Shown here: piece by piece, positions 29,287 through 38,783 of the stretch
How the letters are laid out: each line of letters begins with the position of its first letter
How positions within the stretch are numbered: position 1 is the first letter of the stretch
Source: Diacronema lutheri
Lineage: Eukaryota; Haptophyta; Pavlovophyceae; Pavlovales; Pavlovaceae
Reading direction: 5' to 3'
Length of the DNA stretch: 64,000 nucleotides
Assembly (NCBI GenBank): GCA_019448385.1
Contig: JAGTXO010000049.1
Coordinates: forward strand, 112,501-176,500
Made by a program: the position numbers and the translations under genes
Notes under the pieces: generated by a model
Told to the model about the DNA's origin: nothing
Database searches by the model: none
Seen by the model: the letters and a program-made list of their open reading frames with translations, nothing else

Positions 29287-30189
29287 ATGGCGGACGACGG
29301 GGGCGAGAGCGGCAATGGGGGAGTCGCCGCTGACGCGCGCCGGCTGCGGCGGGTCGCGCTGCGGCTCAGGCTCGGCCAGGCGGTGCTCGGCACGGCGCTC
29401 ACCTTCTTCCATCGCTGCCGCGCGCAGTGGTGGCGCGCGGGCGAAGCGCCCGCGCCCGGTCGTACGCGCGCGCTCGCACTTGCGTGCCTCTTCCTCGCGG
29501 CCAAAGTAGAGGAGAACCCGCAGCGCATGCGCGACGTGCTCAACGTGGCCTTCGCTATCGATCACGGCCGGCTGCTGCAGGATAGCCACGAGTACTGGCA
29601 GCTCAAGGAGCAGCTCGTGCGCGACGAGCAGCTCGTGCTGCGCGACATTGGCTTCGACCTCGCCGCGCCGCGCGTGCACCGCGCGCTCCTCTCGTGCGCG
29701 CACGCGCTCAGTCTACCGCCGGCGGTCGTGCAGCTGGCGAGCGACGCGGCGAACGACAGCTTTGTCGAGCCGCTCGCGCTCCGCTTCTCCGATGACGTGC
29801 TCGCCGCGAGCGCGATTGCCATCGGGCACGCGGCGGCGCGCACGGTCGGTGGGCTGACCACAGCGCCGCTGCACGCCGGCTGGTGGGAGGCGGTGGCGGT
29901 GTCTAGCGACGAGCTACGGTGCTGCTTGGCCGAGCTCCTTCCCTTGTGCGACCTCGTCGACGCGCCGGCGCGCGAGGGGCCCGGGGTGGCAGCAGACTCT
30001 GTGGCCAGGGCAGTGGACGTGGTCTGCTCGGCCGGCGTGTTCGCGGGCGCGCCGCTCGCGGCTGACGAGGCGCCCGGGGTTGGATGCGGCGCGGCCGGCG
30101 GTGCGGCGCGCGCACAGATGCCGTGCGTTGGTCCGGATCTAGCCAGCGCGGCCGACGCCGCGCGCGGACGAGCGGCAGGCTGCGGATGA
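29287..30189 (+). CDS. Cyclin of the transcription-associated group (K/L/T/Q-like)
   Basis: The 300-residue product starts MADDGGESG and shows the first cyclin box: LGTALTFFHRCRAQWW, ALACLFLAAKVEENPQRMRD, then VRDEQLVLRDIGFDL, the pattern of cyclins K, L, T and Q rather than mitotic cyclins. LSLPPAVVQLASDAANDSFV and ASAIAIGHAAARTVG form the second fold. Such cyclins activate CDK9/12/11/10-type kinases on RNA polymerase II or splicing factors. The tail is Ala/Gly-rich and disordered. One exon; the divergent oxygenase gene begins 12 bp away. Which member of the group it is cannot be settled by eye. Confidence 0.82.
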   Translation: MADDGGESGNGGVAADARRLRRVALRLRLGQAVLGTALTFFHRCRAQWWRAGEAPAPGRTRALALACLFLAAKVEENPQRMRDVLNVAFAIDHGRLLQDSHEYWQLKEQLVRDEQLVLRDIGFDLAAPRVHRALLSCAHALSLPPAVVQLASDAANDSFVEPLALRFSDDVLAASAIAIGHAAARTVGGLTTAPLHAGWWEAVAVSSDELRCCLAELLPLCDLVDAPAREGPGVAADSVARAVDVVCSAGVFAGAPLAADEAPGVGCGAAGGAARAQMPCVGPDLASAADAARGRAAGCG

Positions 30190-30391
30190 AGCTGCGGCGC
30201 GGGCGCTTGTCAGCGCGGCGGCGCAGGCTGCGCCGCAGCGAGCAGCAGCAGCGCCGGCGGCCTGTGCGCAGGCCGTCGCCCCAAACGGGCTGCACGTGGC
30301 TCAGGAGTTGGCGCACGCCGCGCCTGCGCGATAGAACGACAGTGCGCGAGCCGTGCCCGACTGGCGACTGCACGTCCATGACGAATTCGAA

Positions 30392-31894
30392 ATGCTCGCA
30401 ATCGTGTCGCTCCTAGCGTTCGAACGCCTCGACTCGCGCGCGCGCGGCGGGGTGCGGCAAGCATCAATGTGCGCGATGCCGAGCCGCTTGCGCGGCGGCG
30501 GCGCGCCGCTCGTGCTAGCCGTGGACACGGTCGGCTCGTACGCGGACGAGCTCAATAACGAGTGCGCGGCGCGCGGCGGCCGGCTCGTGCAGGTGTGGTC
30601 TACCGAGTTTGCGGACGGCGAGCTGGCGGGCGACGAGCTGACCGACGAGGAGCGTGCCGATTTGCTGCAGAACCGCGCGCCCGAGCCGTCGTGCGAGCTC
30701 GAGTGGGCGCAGCGCCGCTTTGGCGGCGCGGGTAACATTGCGGCCGTCGTGTGCGTCTCGGACCACGGCCTCGCGACGAGCGAGCGGCTGGCGAGCGCGC
30801 TGGGCGTGAACGGGAACGGCGTGCTGCCTGCGCGCCGTGACAAGCTTGCGATGGCCGAGGCCGTGCGTGCCGCGGGCCTCGAGTCGGTCCGGCAGTGCCT
30901 AGCGCTCGATTGGGAGAGTGCCGCCGCGTTCGTTCGGCAACACCTACCGCCTGGCGCGCCGTGCGTGCTCAAGCCGCGCAGGGGTGTGGCAAGCGTGGGT
31001 GTGTACAAGGCGAGCTCACTGCACGAGGCGCGCGCCGCATTCATTGCGCTGCGCGGCCTGCCCGTCTCGTCCGACTCGGCGGTGTCCGTGCGAGAGGGCG
31101 TGCTGGTGCAGGAATGCGTTGAGGGCAGAGAATACGCGGTCGACACGGCAAGCAGACGGGGCGAGCACAAGGTGGTGCACCTGTGGCGGTACGACAAGCG
31201 CGAGCTCAACGGCGCACATTTTGTCTACCAGGCCACCATCCTGTGCGACGGCCTCTCAAGCGAAGAGGAGCGCGTGATGCGCTACGCGCAGCACGTGCTC
31301 GACGCGTTGCGCGTGCGCGACGGCCCCGCACACCTCGAGGTGAGGGCGGCGGCGCCGCCGCGCGGGCCGGTGCTGATCGAGGCGAACGTTGGTCGCTGGC
31401 ACGGCGTGCCATACAGCGCGAGCCTGGGCAACCTGGCGCAGGGCTACAACGCGTTTGGCGCGGTGATGGACGCGTGTCTCGACGCCGACGCGTGGGGTAG
31501 GCTGCCCGCGACGCCGGCATTGCGCGCGCACGCGCGTATGGTGCACCTCGTGTTGAGCGGCGTCGGACGGGTGCTCTCGGTCAACCTGCCGCAGCCCGGC
31601 GACGCCGACCTGCCGTCGCTCGTCGAGGCGGAGGCCAAGTACGAGCCAGGCGACATGGTCGTTCGGCCGTCTACTGACTTGAAGAGCGATGGAGGGCACC
31701 TCCTCCTCGTCTCGTGCGACGCGGCGACGGTAGAGGCCGACTACGCCGTCGTGCTCGAGCGGCAGCCCACCTTCTTCGAGCTCAAGCCCGAGGAGACGGA
31801 GCGCAGCAGCATCGGGGGAGTCGCGTGCGACATCCCCAGTTACGTGCGCGCCCTCCTCGCGGCAGACTCGGACAGTAGCAAGGCGGGCGGCTGA
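30392..31894 (+). CDS. ATP-grasp ligase domain protein
   Basis: From ATG 30392 the product is 500 residues. MLAIVSLLAFERL is weakly signal-like and is followed by an Arg-rich stretch ending in SRLRGGG, so targeting to the plastid is possible; in-frame ATGs at 30467 and 30476 are alternatives. The ATP-grasp fold is shown by LPARRDKLAMAEAVRAAGLE, APCVLKPRRGVASVGVYKAS (lysine and glycine loop), GVLVQECVEGREYAVDTASR and a terminal metal site in PRGPVLIEANVGRWHG (E and N). The arrangement resembles carnosine-synthase or biotin-carboxylase-like ATP-grasp enzymes that ligate an amino acid to a carboxylate. Substrates cannot be read from the sequence. Confidence 0.8.
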   Translation: MLAIVSLLAFERLDSRARGGVRQASMCAMPSRLRGGGAPLVLAVDTVGSYADELNNECAARGGRLVQVWSTEFADGELAGDELTDEERADLLQNRAPEPSCELEWAQRRFGGAGNIAAVVCVSDHGLATSERLASALGVNGNGVLPARRDKLAMAEAVRAAGLESVRQCLALDWESAAAFVRQHLPPGAPCVLKPRRGVASVGVYKASSLHEARAAFIALRGLPVSSDSAVSVREGVLVQECVEGREYAVDTASRRGEHKVVHLWRYDKRELNGAHFVYQATILCDGLSSEEERVMRYAQHVLDALRVRDGPAHLEVRAAAPPRGPVLIEANVGRWHGVPYSASLGNLAQGYNAFGAVMDACLDADAWGRLPATPALRAHARMVHLVLSGVGRVLSVNLPQPGDADLPSLVEAEAKYEPGDMVVRPSTDLKSDGGHLLLVSCDAATVEADYAVVLERQPTFFELKPEETERSSIGGVACDIPSYVRALLAADSDSSKAGG

Positions 31895-31978
31895 AGCGCA
31901 CCTCGGCAGAGCCCGACGCATGTGTGCACGCGGGAGGACCAGCATGGGCCCGCTCTAGATGGCGGCGCCCCCGCTCCC

Positions 31979-34900
31979 TCAGGCGAGCTGCATGGCTGCG
32001 TCGGCGAGTGCGCCCACCGTACGCGGCCGGTCGCGCCCGCTCCAGAAGGCGGCGCCCGCGCGCGGCCGGTCGCTGCTCGCGCCGAGCGCAGCGCGCCGCC
32101 GCGTGCGGCGCCGGTGCAGTCGCGCGGCGAGCAGCGCAACGGCTGCACACGCCAGAACGGCGAGCAGGAAGAGGGGCAGCGCCAGCAGCTCGGCCGCGCT
32201 TGTGAGCTGGCCACGCGGGGTGCGTGCGCCCGGCGCGCGCCCGGGCGGCGCGTCCGTGTCCGCGTCCGTGTCGAGCTCGCGCGAAGCGCGCTGCGGCTGC
32301 GCGAGGTTGACGGGCTCGACCACGGCGGCCTGCGCGCTCAACGACCCCACCGAGGGCCAAAAAACGACGACGTCGGCGTCGTCGCCGGGCTGCGCCGTGC
32401 CGTCGATGGGCTCGCACTGCACGAGGCCCCAGGCACGATGGGCGCACGGCTGGCCAACGCGCGAGCCGCACACCGGCTGCGCGCGCGCGGGCGCAGCCGC
32501 GGGCGCGCGGCCGCGGCGCAGCCGGCGCCAGAGCGCGCTGCCGCCCCGCGCGCTCGGCTGCGGCGCGGGCGCAAAGTCCGCGACGACCTCGCGGCCGCTT
32601 CCGTTCGCGACGTCGCTCGTGCTGCCGCGCGGTCGCTCGGCTCGCGCGGGCGGCACGTCGGATGCGTAGCGCGAGCTGAGGGTGAGCAGCTCGGCGGCAA
32701 GGGAGGCGGGCGGCGTGCCCATCGCCGCATACTCGAGCAGCTCGCTCACGAGCCAGCCGCAGTCGCCGCCGTGCGCGCGCGCGTCGTCATACGCGTCATC
32801 CGCACAGCTCGAGTCGCCGAACACGGCGATGCGGCCCGAGCGGCGCGCGGTCTGCGCTGTGGCGCCGTGCCGTGGTGCGACGCCAAACTGGGCGAGACCG
32901 GCGACCGCCGCCGTGACAAGCTCGTAGCGCAGCGGCGTGCCCTCCTCCGCCCAGTCCGCGCGCACTCCGCCCTCCACGCGCAACGACGCCTCGAGCTCCG
33001 CCGAGTGCGCGAGGCTGTGCTGCGCCATGAATCGGCCCTCGTCGGCGAGGCGCGCGGTGAGGAGCTGGCCAAAGGCGGGGAAGCGGCTGAGCCGCGCGCC
33101 CGACGCGTACCCCGCCGAGACGCCGGCCGCGCCGCGTATCGCGCCGCGCAGCGCGCCCTCGCCAAAGGCGATCCCAAAGGGCGCGAGCAGCACGTTGAGC
33201 GCGGGCAGGTTGGCGCCACCCGTCGCGGGCGTCCAGCGCGCGGCGGTGCCCTCGTCGTCGAACGCGAGCTGGCGCGCGACAGTTGGCTGCCACCAGTCGG
33301 CGAGCACAACGAGCGAGAGGCCGGCGTGCAGCACGTCGGTGCGCAGCTTCGCCGCCTCCGCTGCGGAGAAGTGGTCCTCGCTGTCGACGAGGAGCAGCGT
33401 GCCGTACCATTCAGCGCGAAAGCAGAGCAGGTCGCAGCTGAGGCTCTCGAGCCAGTAGCCGCGCGAGCGGAGCGCCTCGCCCACGCGCGCAAAATTTGCG
33501 CCGAGCGCGTCGGCGCCCGCCGCGTCGAACATCTGCACGGCCGGCGCGGCGAGGTCATCGCGCGGCACGTAGCCCGGCGGGAACGAGAGCGAGTGACGCA
33601 CGTCAAAGAGTACGCGACGGTGTCGCTCGGGCGTGCGCACGACGATCGCGCGCAGCGGCAGCGAGAGGCGCGAGACGATGGTCTGCGCGGCGCCCGAGCG
33701 CGACACGCGCCGTGTGACGAGCCGCAGCTCGGCCGCCCCGCACAACTCGCCCTCGAAGCGCGCGCCCGCGCCGCTCGCGTTGGCGCGCGCGCTGGCGGGC
33801 TCGGCGGACTCATATGTGATGCTGAGGCCGATCCAGCCGCTCCACGGCCAGACGACGCCATCCGGCGGCAGCACGAAGCGCACGCGCACGGACTCCGCCG
33901 CCGCAAACGCCGCGCCGTCGCCGGCCGGCGGTGCCGACGCGCGCGCGCCGGCGGGCACCCAGCGCGGCGCGCCGACGAATCGCGCGCGCGCGCCGAGCGG
34001 GTTGAGGACGGTGACGTTGAGCAGCACGGGCTGTCTGCCCACGTATAGCGCCTCGTGCACGCACCCGACGAGCGCGTGCGCGCGCGCGCCCGGCTCGGCG
34101 CGCGGCGCGGCGCGTGGTGGTGCGGCGGCGGCGGCGGCGGCGGCGGCAACGCGCGCGGCGAGCGCGGCGCACCCGGCGCGGCCGGGCCCGGCAAGCGCGA
34201 GAGCGGGCGGCCAGAGGGACGGCATGCCGAGGGGCGGTCTGGCCGCGACGCGCTCCTCGCCGTCGGCGACGTCGTCCGTCGCGTCGTAGCCAACCGCCTC
34301 GCCGCCGCGCGCTGCGCCACGCGTCGCGTCGTTGGCCGCGCCGGCGGCGGGCGCAGCGCGCGCACCGTCCGGCGCGACGGCGAGGAGCGCGCGCAGCTGC
34401 ACGGCGGCTGCGCGGAGCGAGAGAGCGCCACCGCCCTGCTCGTTGAGGCCTTCGTCGGGCAGCGGCTGCGCCGATGCAACGAGCAGCTGCCTGAGCGATG
34501 CCGGGTTGAGCCAGCCGCAGCCGGGCGCGCGCGGCGCGCCGGCGGCGCGCGGCGCGCATGCGGCGGCCGCGAGCAGCGCGGCCGCGCCGCTCACGAGCGG
34601 GCATGCGAAGGACGTGCCCGTGTGCGCCGCGCACTCGCCGTCGGCGCCGGGCGCGCTGATGCGCACCGCGGGCGCGAGCACGTCCGGCTTCCATCGCGGA
34701 GCACCGCCGCTGGGCTGCTCCCATGCCGTCGGCCCGCGCGCCGAGAAGCGCGCGAGGCGCGGCGGCAGCCCGGCCGCGATCCGCGACGGCTCGTCGTTGG
34801 CACTGAGGCCGCCGACGGCGAGCACGTCCGGCTGGTCAGCGGGGTTGAGCAGCGTGCCGCCGAGGGGCCCTCCATTGCCCGCGCCCGAGACGATTACGAT

Positions 34901-35683
34901 GCCCGCCGCCGAGAGCTCGCGCACCTTGTCGACAAAGACGGCGTCCAAAAAGTCCGGGCCGCCAACGGACAGGTTGAGCAGGTGCGCGCCGCTGCCCTTC
35001 GCGTGGTTGAGCGCGTCAAGGAGCCACGCGGTGCTCGAGGCCTGCGCGCGCGTAAATACCTTGTAGATGAGCAGTGTCGCGTCGGGCGCTGCGCCTGGGC
35101 ACGCCGGGTGCGAGCCGCCGATCAGGTTGGCGACCGCCGTGCCGTGCCCGAGCGCGTCGTCCGCGCCCGCCTCATCCGTCCAGTCGAGCACGCTCTCGAC
35201 GTTGCGGATATGCATGGCGCCCGCCGCGCTCAACCCCGAGTCGAACACGGCGACGCGAATGCCCGTGCCCGTGTGGTTGTGCCGCCAGAGCGACGGCGCG
35301 CCGAGCAGCTCAGCGGCCGACGCGCCGCGCGCGACGATCGCCGGAGAGCGCTCGCGCACGCCCGGCGGGCCAGGCCGCGCGCGCGGCGGCGCGCTTTCAG
35401 GCGCGGCTGCCGTGGCGAGCGTGAGCGAGCGATCGATGGCCACGCGCCGCACGCCGGCGCACGAGCGCAGCGCGCGGAGGATCGACCGGAACTCCGGCTC
35501 GTCCGCCGTCGCAAGCTCGAGCAGCGCGAAGTCCGTCGGCTGCGCGCTCGCCGCGTTGGCGCGCGGCACGACGCGCCAGCTCGCCTCGCACGCGCCCGCG
35601 AGGCGCAGTGCGTCGCCCACCGCCGCAGCGTGCGTCGTCGCGTCGCGATATGCCGCGAACTGGACGACGTACCGGATGGTCAT
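31979..35683 (-). CDS. MBTPS1: Membrane-bound site-1 protease (subtilisin family)
   Basis: The 1,234-residue protein starts at an N-terminal region (MTIRYVVQFAAYRDATTHAA ... WRVVPRANA) that matches the S1P pro-domain. Catalytic triad: RVAVFDSGLS (Asp near 148), LGHGTAVANLIGG (His near 178) and HTGTSFACPLVSGAA (Ser near 359). The oxyanion Asn region is SGAGNGGPLGG. The long lumenal C-terminal region keeps S1P landmarks (WWQPTVARQLAFDDE; LSSRYASDVPPA). One transmembrane helix lies near 1150-1175, followed by a basic tail. In other eukaryotes S1P cleaves SREBP/ATF6-type factors and processes glycoenzymes in the Golgi. No ER signal peptide is present from either ATG 35683 or 35782, so a leader exon may be missing. 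Neighbour across 104 bp: GUN4-like gene. Confidence 0.92.
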   Translation of the reverse strand: MTIRYVVQFAAYRDATTHAAAVGDALRLAGACEASWRVVPRANAASAQPTDFALLELATADEPEFRSILRALRSCAGVRRVAIDRSLTLATAAAPESAPPRARPGPPGVRERSPAIVARGASAAELLGAPSLWRHNHTGTGIRVAVFDSGLSAAGAMHIRNVESVLDWTDEAGADDALGHGTAVANLIGGSHPACPGAAPDATLLIYKVFTRAQASSTAWLLDALNHAKGSGAHLLNLSVGGPDFLDAVFVDKVRELSAAGIVIVSGAGNGGPLGGTLLNPADQPDVLAVGGLSANDEPSRIAAGLPPRLARFSARGPTAWEQPSGGAPRWKPDVLAPAVRISAPGADGECAAHTGTSFACPLVSGAAALLAAAACAPRAAGAPRAPGCGWLNPASLRQLLVASAQPLPDEGLNEQGGGALSLRAAAVQLRALLAVAPDGARAAPAAGAANDATRGAARGGEAVGYDATDDVADGEERVAARPPLGMPSLWPPALALAGPGRAGCAALAARVAAAAAAAAAPPRAAPRAEPGARAHALVGCVHEALYVGRQPVLLNVTVLNPLGARARFVGAPRWVPAGARASAPPAGDGAAFAAAESVRVRFVLPPDGVVWPWSGWIGLSITYESAEPASARANASGAGARFEGELCGAAELRLVTRRVSRSGAAQTIVSRLSLPLRAIVVRTPERHRRVLFDVRHSLSFPPGYVPRDDLAAPAVQMFDAAGADALGANFARVGEALRSRGYWLESLSCDLLCFRAEWYGTLLLVDSEDHFSAAEAAKLRTDVLHAGLSLVVLADWWQPTVARQLAFDDEGTAARWTPATGGANLPALNVLLAPFGIAFGEGALRGAIRGAAGVSAGYASGARLSRFPAFGQLLTARLADEGRFMAQHSLAHSAELEASLRVEGGVRADWAEEGTPLRYELVTAAVAGLAQFGVAPRHGATAQTARRSGRIAVFGDSSCADDAYDDARAHGGDCGWLVSELLEYAAMGTPPASLAAELLTLSSRYASDVPPARAERPRGSTSDVANGSGREVVADFAPAPQPSARGGSALWRRLRRGRAPAAAPARAQPVCGSRVGQPCAHRAWGLVQCEPIDGTAQPGDDADVVVFWPSVGSLSAQAAVVEPVNLAQPQRASRELDTDADTDAPPGRAPGARTPRGQLTSAAELLALPLFLLAVLACAAVALLAARLHRRRTRRRAALGASSDRPRAGAAFWSGRDRPRTVGALADAAMQLA

Positions 35684-35787
35684 GGGATGCTCCCCCACCC
35701 GACCCCCGCCCGTCCGAGCGCCATGGCCCGCCGCTTGCTGCGTCCGGACCGCGCGTCCGGAAGTCATTGACCACAGCGGCACGATTC

Positions 35788-36438
35788 ATGATGACACCGC
35801 GCGCGCTGCAGCTCGCGGTGCTCGGGACCTTCGTGCTCTCCACGGGCGCGTTCTCGCGCCCACCGGCAGCATCTGGCGTGCACGCACACCGCGCGGTTGT
35901 GCCCGCCGTCCGGCCAGTCGTCGCGTGCGCGCCGACTACCGTCGTCGCGCCGGCGCTCGAGTCGGAGTGTAACTTTGACCACACGCCGCTGCAGGCGGCG
36001 CTCGCGCGCGGCGATCTGCTCGAAGCGGACCAGATCACGCGCGACGCGCTGATCAAGCTCGGCGGCGAGCAGGCGGTCGTGCGCGACTTCGTCTACTTCA
36101 CAGAGGTGAAGAAGCTGCCCTATAAGGACATGGCGACCATCGACGCGCTCTGGCGCGCATACACGGGCGACAAGCAGGGGTACAGCGTGCAGTCTAAGCT
36201 CCTGCGCTCGGCGCGCATCGGCAACGACCTGATCAAGCTGTACGAACGCATCGGGTGGTGCAAGCCTGGCGGCACGCTGCTGCGCTGGACGGCGGGCAGC
36301 GGGAACGAGTTCATCTACGACAACGAGGCGGCACCGGCCGGCCACCTCCCGCTCACCAGCACGCTGCGCGGCACGCGGCTCCTCACGGAGCTGATGCAGC
36401 ATCCGGCCATCGTCGACGCGTCAAAAACGCTCAAGTAG
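35788..36438 (+). CDS. GUN4: GUN4-domain protein (chlorophyll synthesis regulator), plastid-targeted
   Basis: The 216-residue product begins MMTPRALQLAVLGTFVLSTG AFS, a signal peptide ending just before a Phe-Ser, followed by Arg/Pro/Ala/Val transit-like sequence to about residue 50. This is a bipartite leader for a secondary plastid. The mature part is a GUN4 core: FDHTPLQAALARGDLLEADQ, VRDFVYFTEVKKLPYKDMAT IDALW, GDKQGYSVQSKLLRSAR and GWCKPGGTLLRW. GUN4 binds protoporphyrin IX and Mg-protoporphyrin and stimulates Mg-chelatase. The C-terminus ends near ILVDASKTLK with no long extension. One exon, start at the first of two adjacent ATGs (35788/35791). Confidence 0.9.
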   Translation: MMTPRALQLAVLGTFVLSTGAFSRPPAASGVHAHRAVVPAVRPVVACAPTTVVAPALESECNFDHTPLQAALARGDLLEADQITRDALIKLGGEQAVVRDFVYFTEVKKLPYKDMATIDALWRAYTGDKQGYSVQSKLLRSARIGNDLIKLYERIGWCKPGGTLLRWTAGSGNEFIYDNEAAPAGHLPLTSTLRGTRLLTELMQHPAIVDASKTLK

Positions 36439-36686
36439 CGTACGGCGCGGCTGGGGAATGGGGGGTTGCGGCCGCAGTCAAGTCTTCGACGGTTGACCTG
36501 ACCTGCCATGTCCGGTCGACTGTCCATCATCGTTGCCCCTCGTGCGCAGCCGAGGGCGAAGGCGGCAAGCGCCCCTCGCGCTGTGCGCCTGGCGCGGATG
36601 GGTTCGAGCCGCTCGGTCCCGCATTGCATTCGTCACATGCCCACCGCATCGCCACATGCCCACCGGTCGGCCTCAAACGCACCTCC

Positions 36687-38714
36687 TCACAGGGAGCGAT
36701 CCCGAATCGGAAGAGCGAAATGGGACGCCGGCCTGGCCTGCGGTCTGCTCGCTGGGGATGGCGTACAGCTGTACGAGTAGTCTTGCAGCCTCGCGGGCGG
36801 CGGCGTAGCCACCTCGACCACGGGGGGCACGTCGGTTGGTACGAGATCCAGAGCCGCAGGCTCAGGTGTTGGGCACGACGGTGTCGATCGGTGCATGCGC
36901 GTCGGCTCAAGCGTCGGCAAAGCAACTTCGGCCAAAAAGACTGTTGCCATCTCCACTGCCTCATCAGGCGCCGGGGCCGACGCCTCGGATTCGTGCGCGG
37001 GCGGCAGAGGCGGGATTGGCGGCGGCTCGGGCGATTCGAAAGGCGGAGGGAAATCGAGGCCGACGAACAGGACGTCGATGATTGCCCGAAATGCCTTTGC
37101 CATCTTGCGCAACCACTTACCCACGCCGCCGAAGCGCAGCCTTGGCGTCTTGGGCCAACGTGCGCGGGCAGATGCGCGCGGCAGATTGCGCGGCAGGGCC
37201 GTACGCGGGGAAGCGTGATGTTGCGGCCCACGGCCGCTGCTCGCGCGCCGCCAACAAGGCTGGCGATTCTCCCCTTCCCGACCTCCTCCGCTCCTCCACA
37301 TCCCCCACACGCGCGCGAGTCGACGATGGAGCGCCTCGAAGCAACCTGCGCTGCCCGCGTCGGGGGTGAGAGTAACGCCGTGAGTGACGTGGACAACGAC
37401 GGCATGCGCCGCGACGGACTCAGCGCGCGAAGTCTGGAGCGCACGCACGGCCAAGATCAGCATGGCCAGGCCTTGGACGACGAGCGCGGACACGAGCAGC
37501 GACTGCCGCACACCGTCGGTATCCGCGCCGCGCGCGAGGAAGAGCATGGCGACCAGTATTGCGCGCGCGAGCGCTGTGACGGCGGAAATGACGTTGGCTT
37601 TGCGCGCGTTGAACGGTCGGAACGCAAGGAGCCCAAGGACGTTGCACAGGTCCAGCGCGACAAGCAGGCCGCCCGTCACGATGAGGTTGTAGGCTGCCGA
37701 GCAGACGAGAATGCTAACGCGCGCCACGACGAGCGCCATGTTGATGGGCAGATGCAAGATCGTCGCCCGCGTGCGGCTGGTGAACAGGATGCCCATCCGC
37801 ACGACCAGCCGCTCGCCCTCTGCGCGCCCGTGCCCATCGCACAGCCTCCACGCGCCTGCGAGCCCATCGTTCTCTGATGGCACCACCCACGCAAGCAGCG
37901 GAACACCGTTGCCGTCCGTTCGAGATACAACGTCGCGCAGGGCGACCAACACCCACGCGATGAGCGCGCACGGCACGCACGCGACGACCGCGCCGGCGGC
38001 GGCGGTGTAACCGCGCGAGCAGCCGTCGCTGGCGAGAATGAGCACGCCCACCTGGGTAACAGTTGGGTAGGCGGCCAACAGCACCCTCGCCTGCAGGCTC
38101 GGGGGCGACCACAACGCTGGCAGCGGCCGATGCAGCCGCCGTGCGAAGTAAAGCCACACGAGGAGGTTGAGCACGAGCGACGCAAAGAGCACGCCGGCGA
38201 CATTTGCAGTGACGCACACGAAGAAGGCTTCGGGCGAAGAGAGCTTCATAAGATCGAGCGATTGGCGCCAAATCGACGACAGGTCGCTACCAGGCGGTCG
38301 GCAGCTGCCGTCGATCATGGCGAAGGGTTTTGTCACAATCACAAAGTTGGCCCACTTGAACGTAGAGAGGAGCGTTGCGTACCATTTGGGCAGCGCGACT
38401 GCAAATGACACGGAGTGCAAGAACCGGCACTGCTCGAGCATCATGTGCGCGAGGCTAGCCGCGCCAAATTTGACGCTCATGCCCGCCGAGCCAATTTTGC
38501 GCGCTTGGGTTACACGCGCCGCCGCGAACGACGACTGCATCAGCGCGACCGCGACGGTGAAACCGACGGCCACGCTGATCGCGACACCAGCGTCCGTCGA
38601 GATGCGCGCGTCAAACATGGCGAAGGCGTCGGCCACCGATTCATCGAGCGCCTGCGCCTCGGCGCAGCCCAGATGCAGCACAGCGACGGCGATGAGGAGC
38701 TTGAAAGCACGCAT
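36687..38714 (-). CDS. Polytopic membrane protein, TRP/polycystin-like (tentative)
   Basis: The 675-residue product begins MRAFKLLIAVAVLHLGCAEAQA, a cleavable signal peptide. At least eight hydrophobic helices follow up to about residue 425 (GVAISVAVGFTVAVALM; AFFVCVTANVAGVLFASLVL; LNLLVWLYFA; YTAAAGAVVACVPCALIAWV; MALVVARVSILVCSAAYNLI). The run AHMMLEQCRFLHSVSFAVAL PKWYATLLSTFKWANF resembles the pre-channel segment of Flc/TRP-like and polycystin-related channels, so an ion or lipid channel is my tentative reading. The C-terminal 220 residues are cytosolic, basic then Pro/Glu-rich and disordered. Codon use is visibly less GC-extreme than in its neighbours. Start 38714 precedes an A/T-rich 69-bp spacer. 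Confidence 0.7.
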   Translation of the reverse strand: MRAFKLLIAVAVLHLGCAEAQALDESVADAFAMFDARISTDAGVAISVAVGFTVAVALMQSSFAAARVTQARKIGSAGMSVKFGAASLAHMMLEQCRFLHSVSFAVALPKWYATLLSTFKWANFVIVTKPFAMIDGSCRPPGSDLSSIWRQSLDLMKLSSPEAFFVCVTANVAGVLFASLVLNLLVWLYFARRLHRPLPALWSPPSLQARVLLAAYPTVTQVGVLILASDGCSRGYTAAAGAVVACVPCALIAWVLVALRDVVSRTDGNGVPLLAWVVPSENDGLAGAWRLCDGHGRAEGERLVVRMGILFTSRTRATILHLPINMALVVARVSILVCSAAYNLIVTGGLLVALDLCNVLGLLAFRPFNARKANVISAVTALARAILVAMLFLARGADTDGVRQSLLVSALVVQGLAMLILAVRALQTSRAESVAAHAVVVHVTHGVTLTPDAGSAGCFEALHRRLARVWGMWRSGGGREGENRQPCWRRASSGRGPQHHASPRTALPRNLPRASARARWPKTPRLRFGGVGKWLRKMAKAFRAIIDVLFVGLDFPPPFESPEPPPIPPLPPAHESEASAPAPDEAVEMATVFLAEVALPTLEPTRMHRSTPSCPTPEPAALDLVPTDVPPVVEVATPPPARLQDYSYSCTPSPASRPQARPASHFALPIRDRSL

Positions 38715-38783
38715 TGCGTTTAAGAGCTCGAGAACGAAATTGAATTTATCAAAGATTCTGAAAGATTCATGATGAGAAAATAA
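38715..38783. promoter_or_regulatory. A/T-rich spacer, likely promoter of the polytopic membrane protein
   Basis: This is the most A/T-rich stretch of the window (ATTTATCAAAGATTCTGAAA near 38746). It lies between the stop of the TLC gene and the start of the membrane-protein gene, both on the minus strand. Confidence 0.45.

Noticed and set aside
31922-35770. Two long + strand frames opposite the site-1 protease
   Set aside because: Shadow frames; the catalytic triad and pro-domain are on the other strand.
36595-36625. GGTTCGAGCC, a tRNA B-box-like word
   Set aside because: Flanking bases do not form a T-arm stem and no A box or acceptor stem lies at the right distance.
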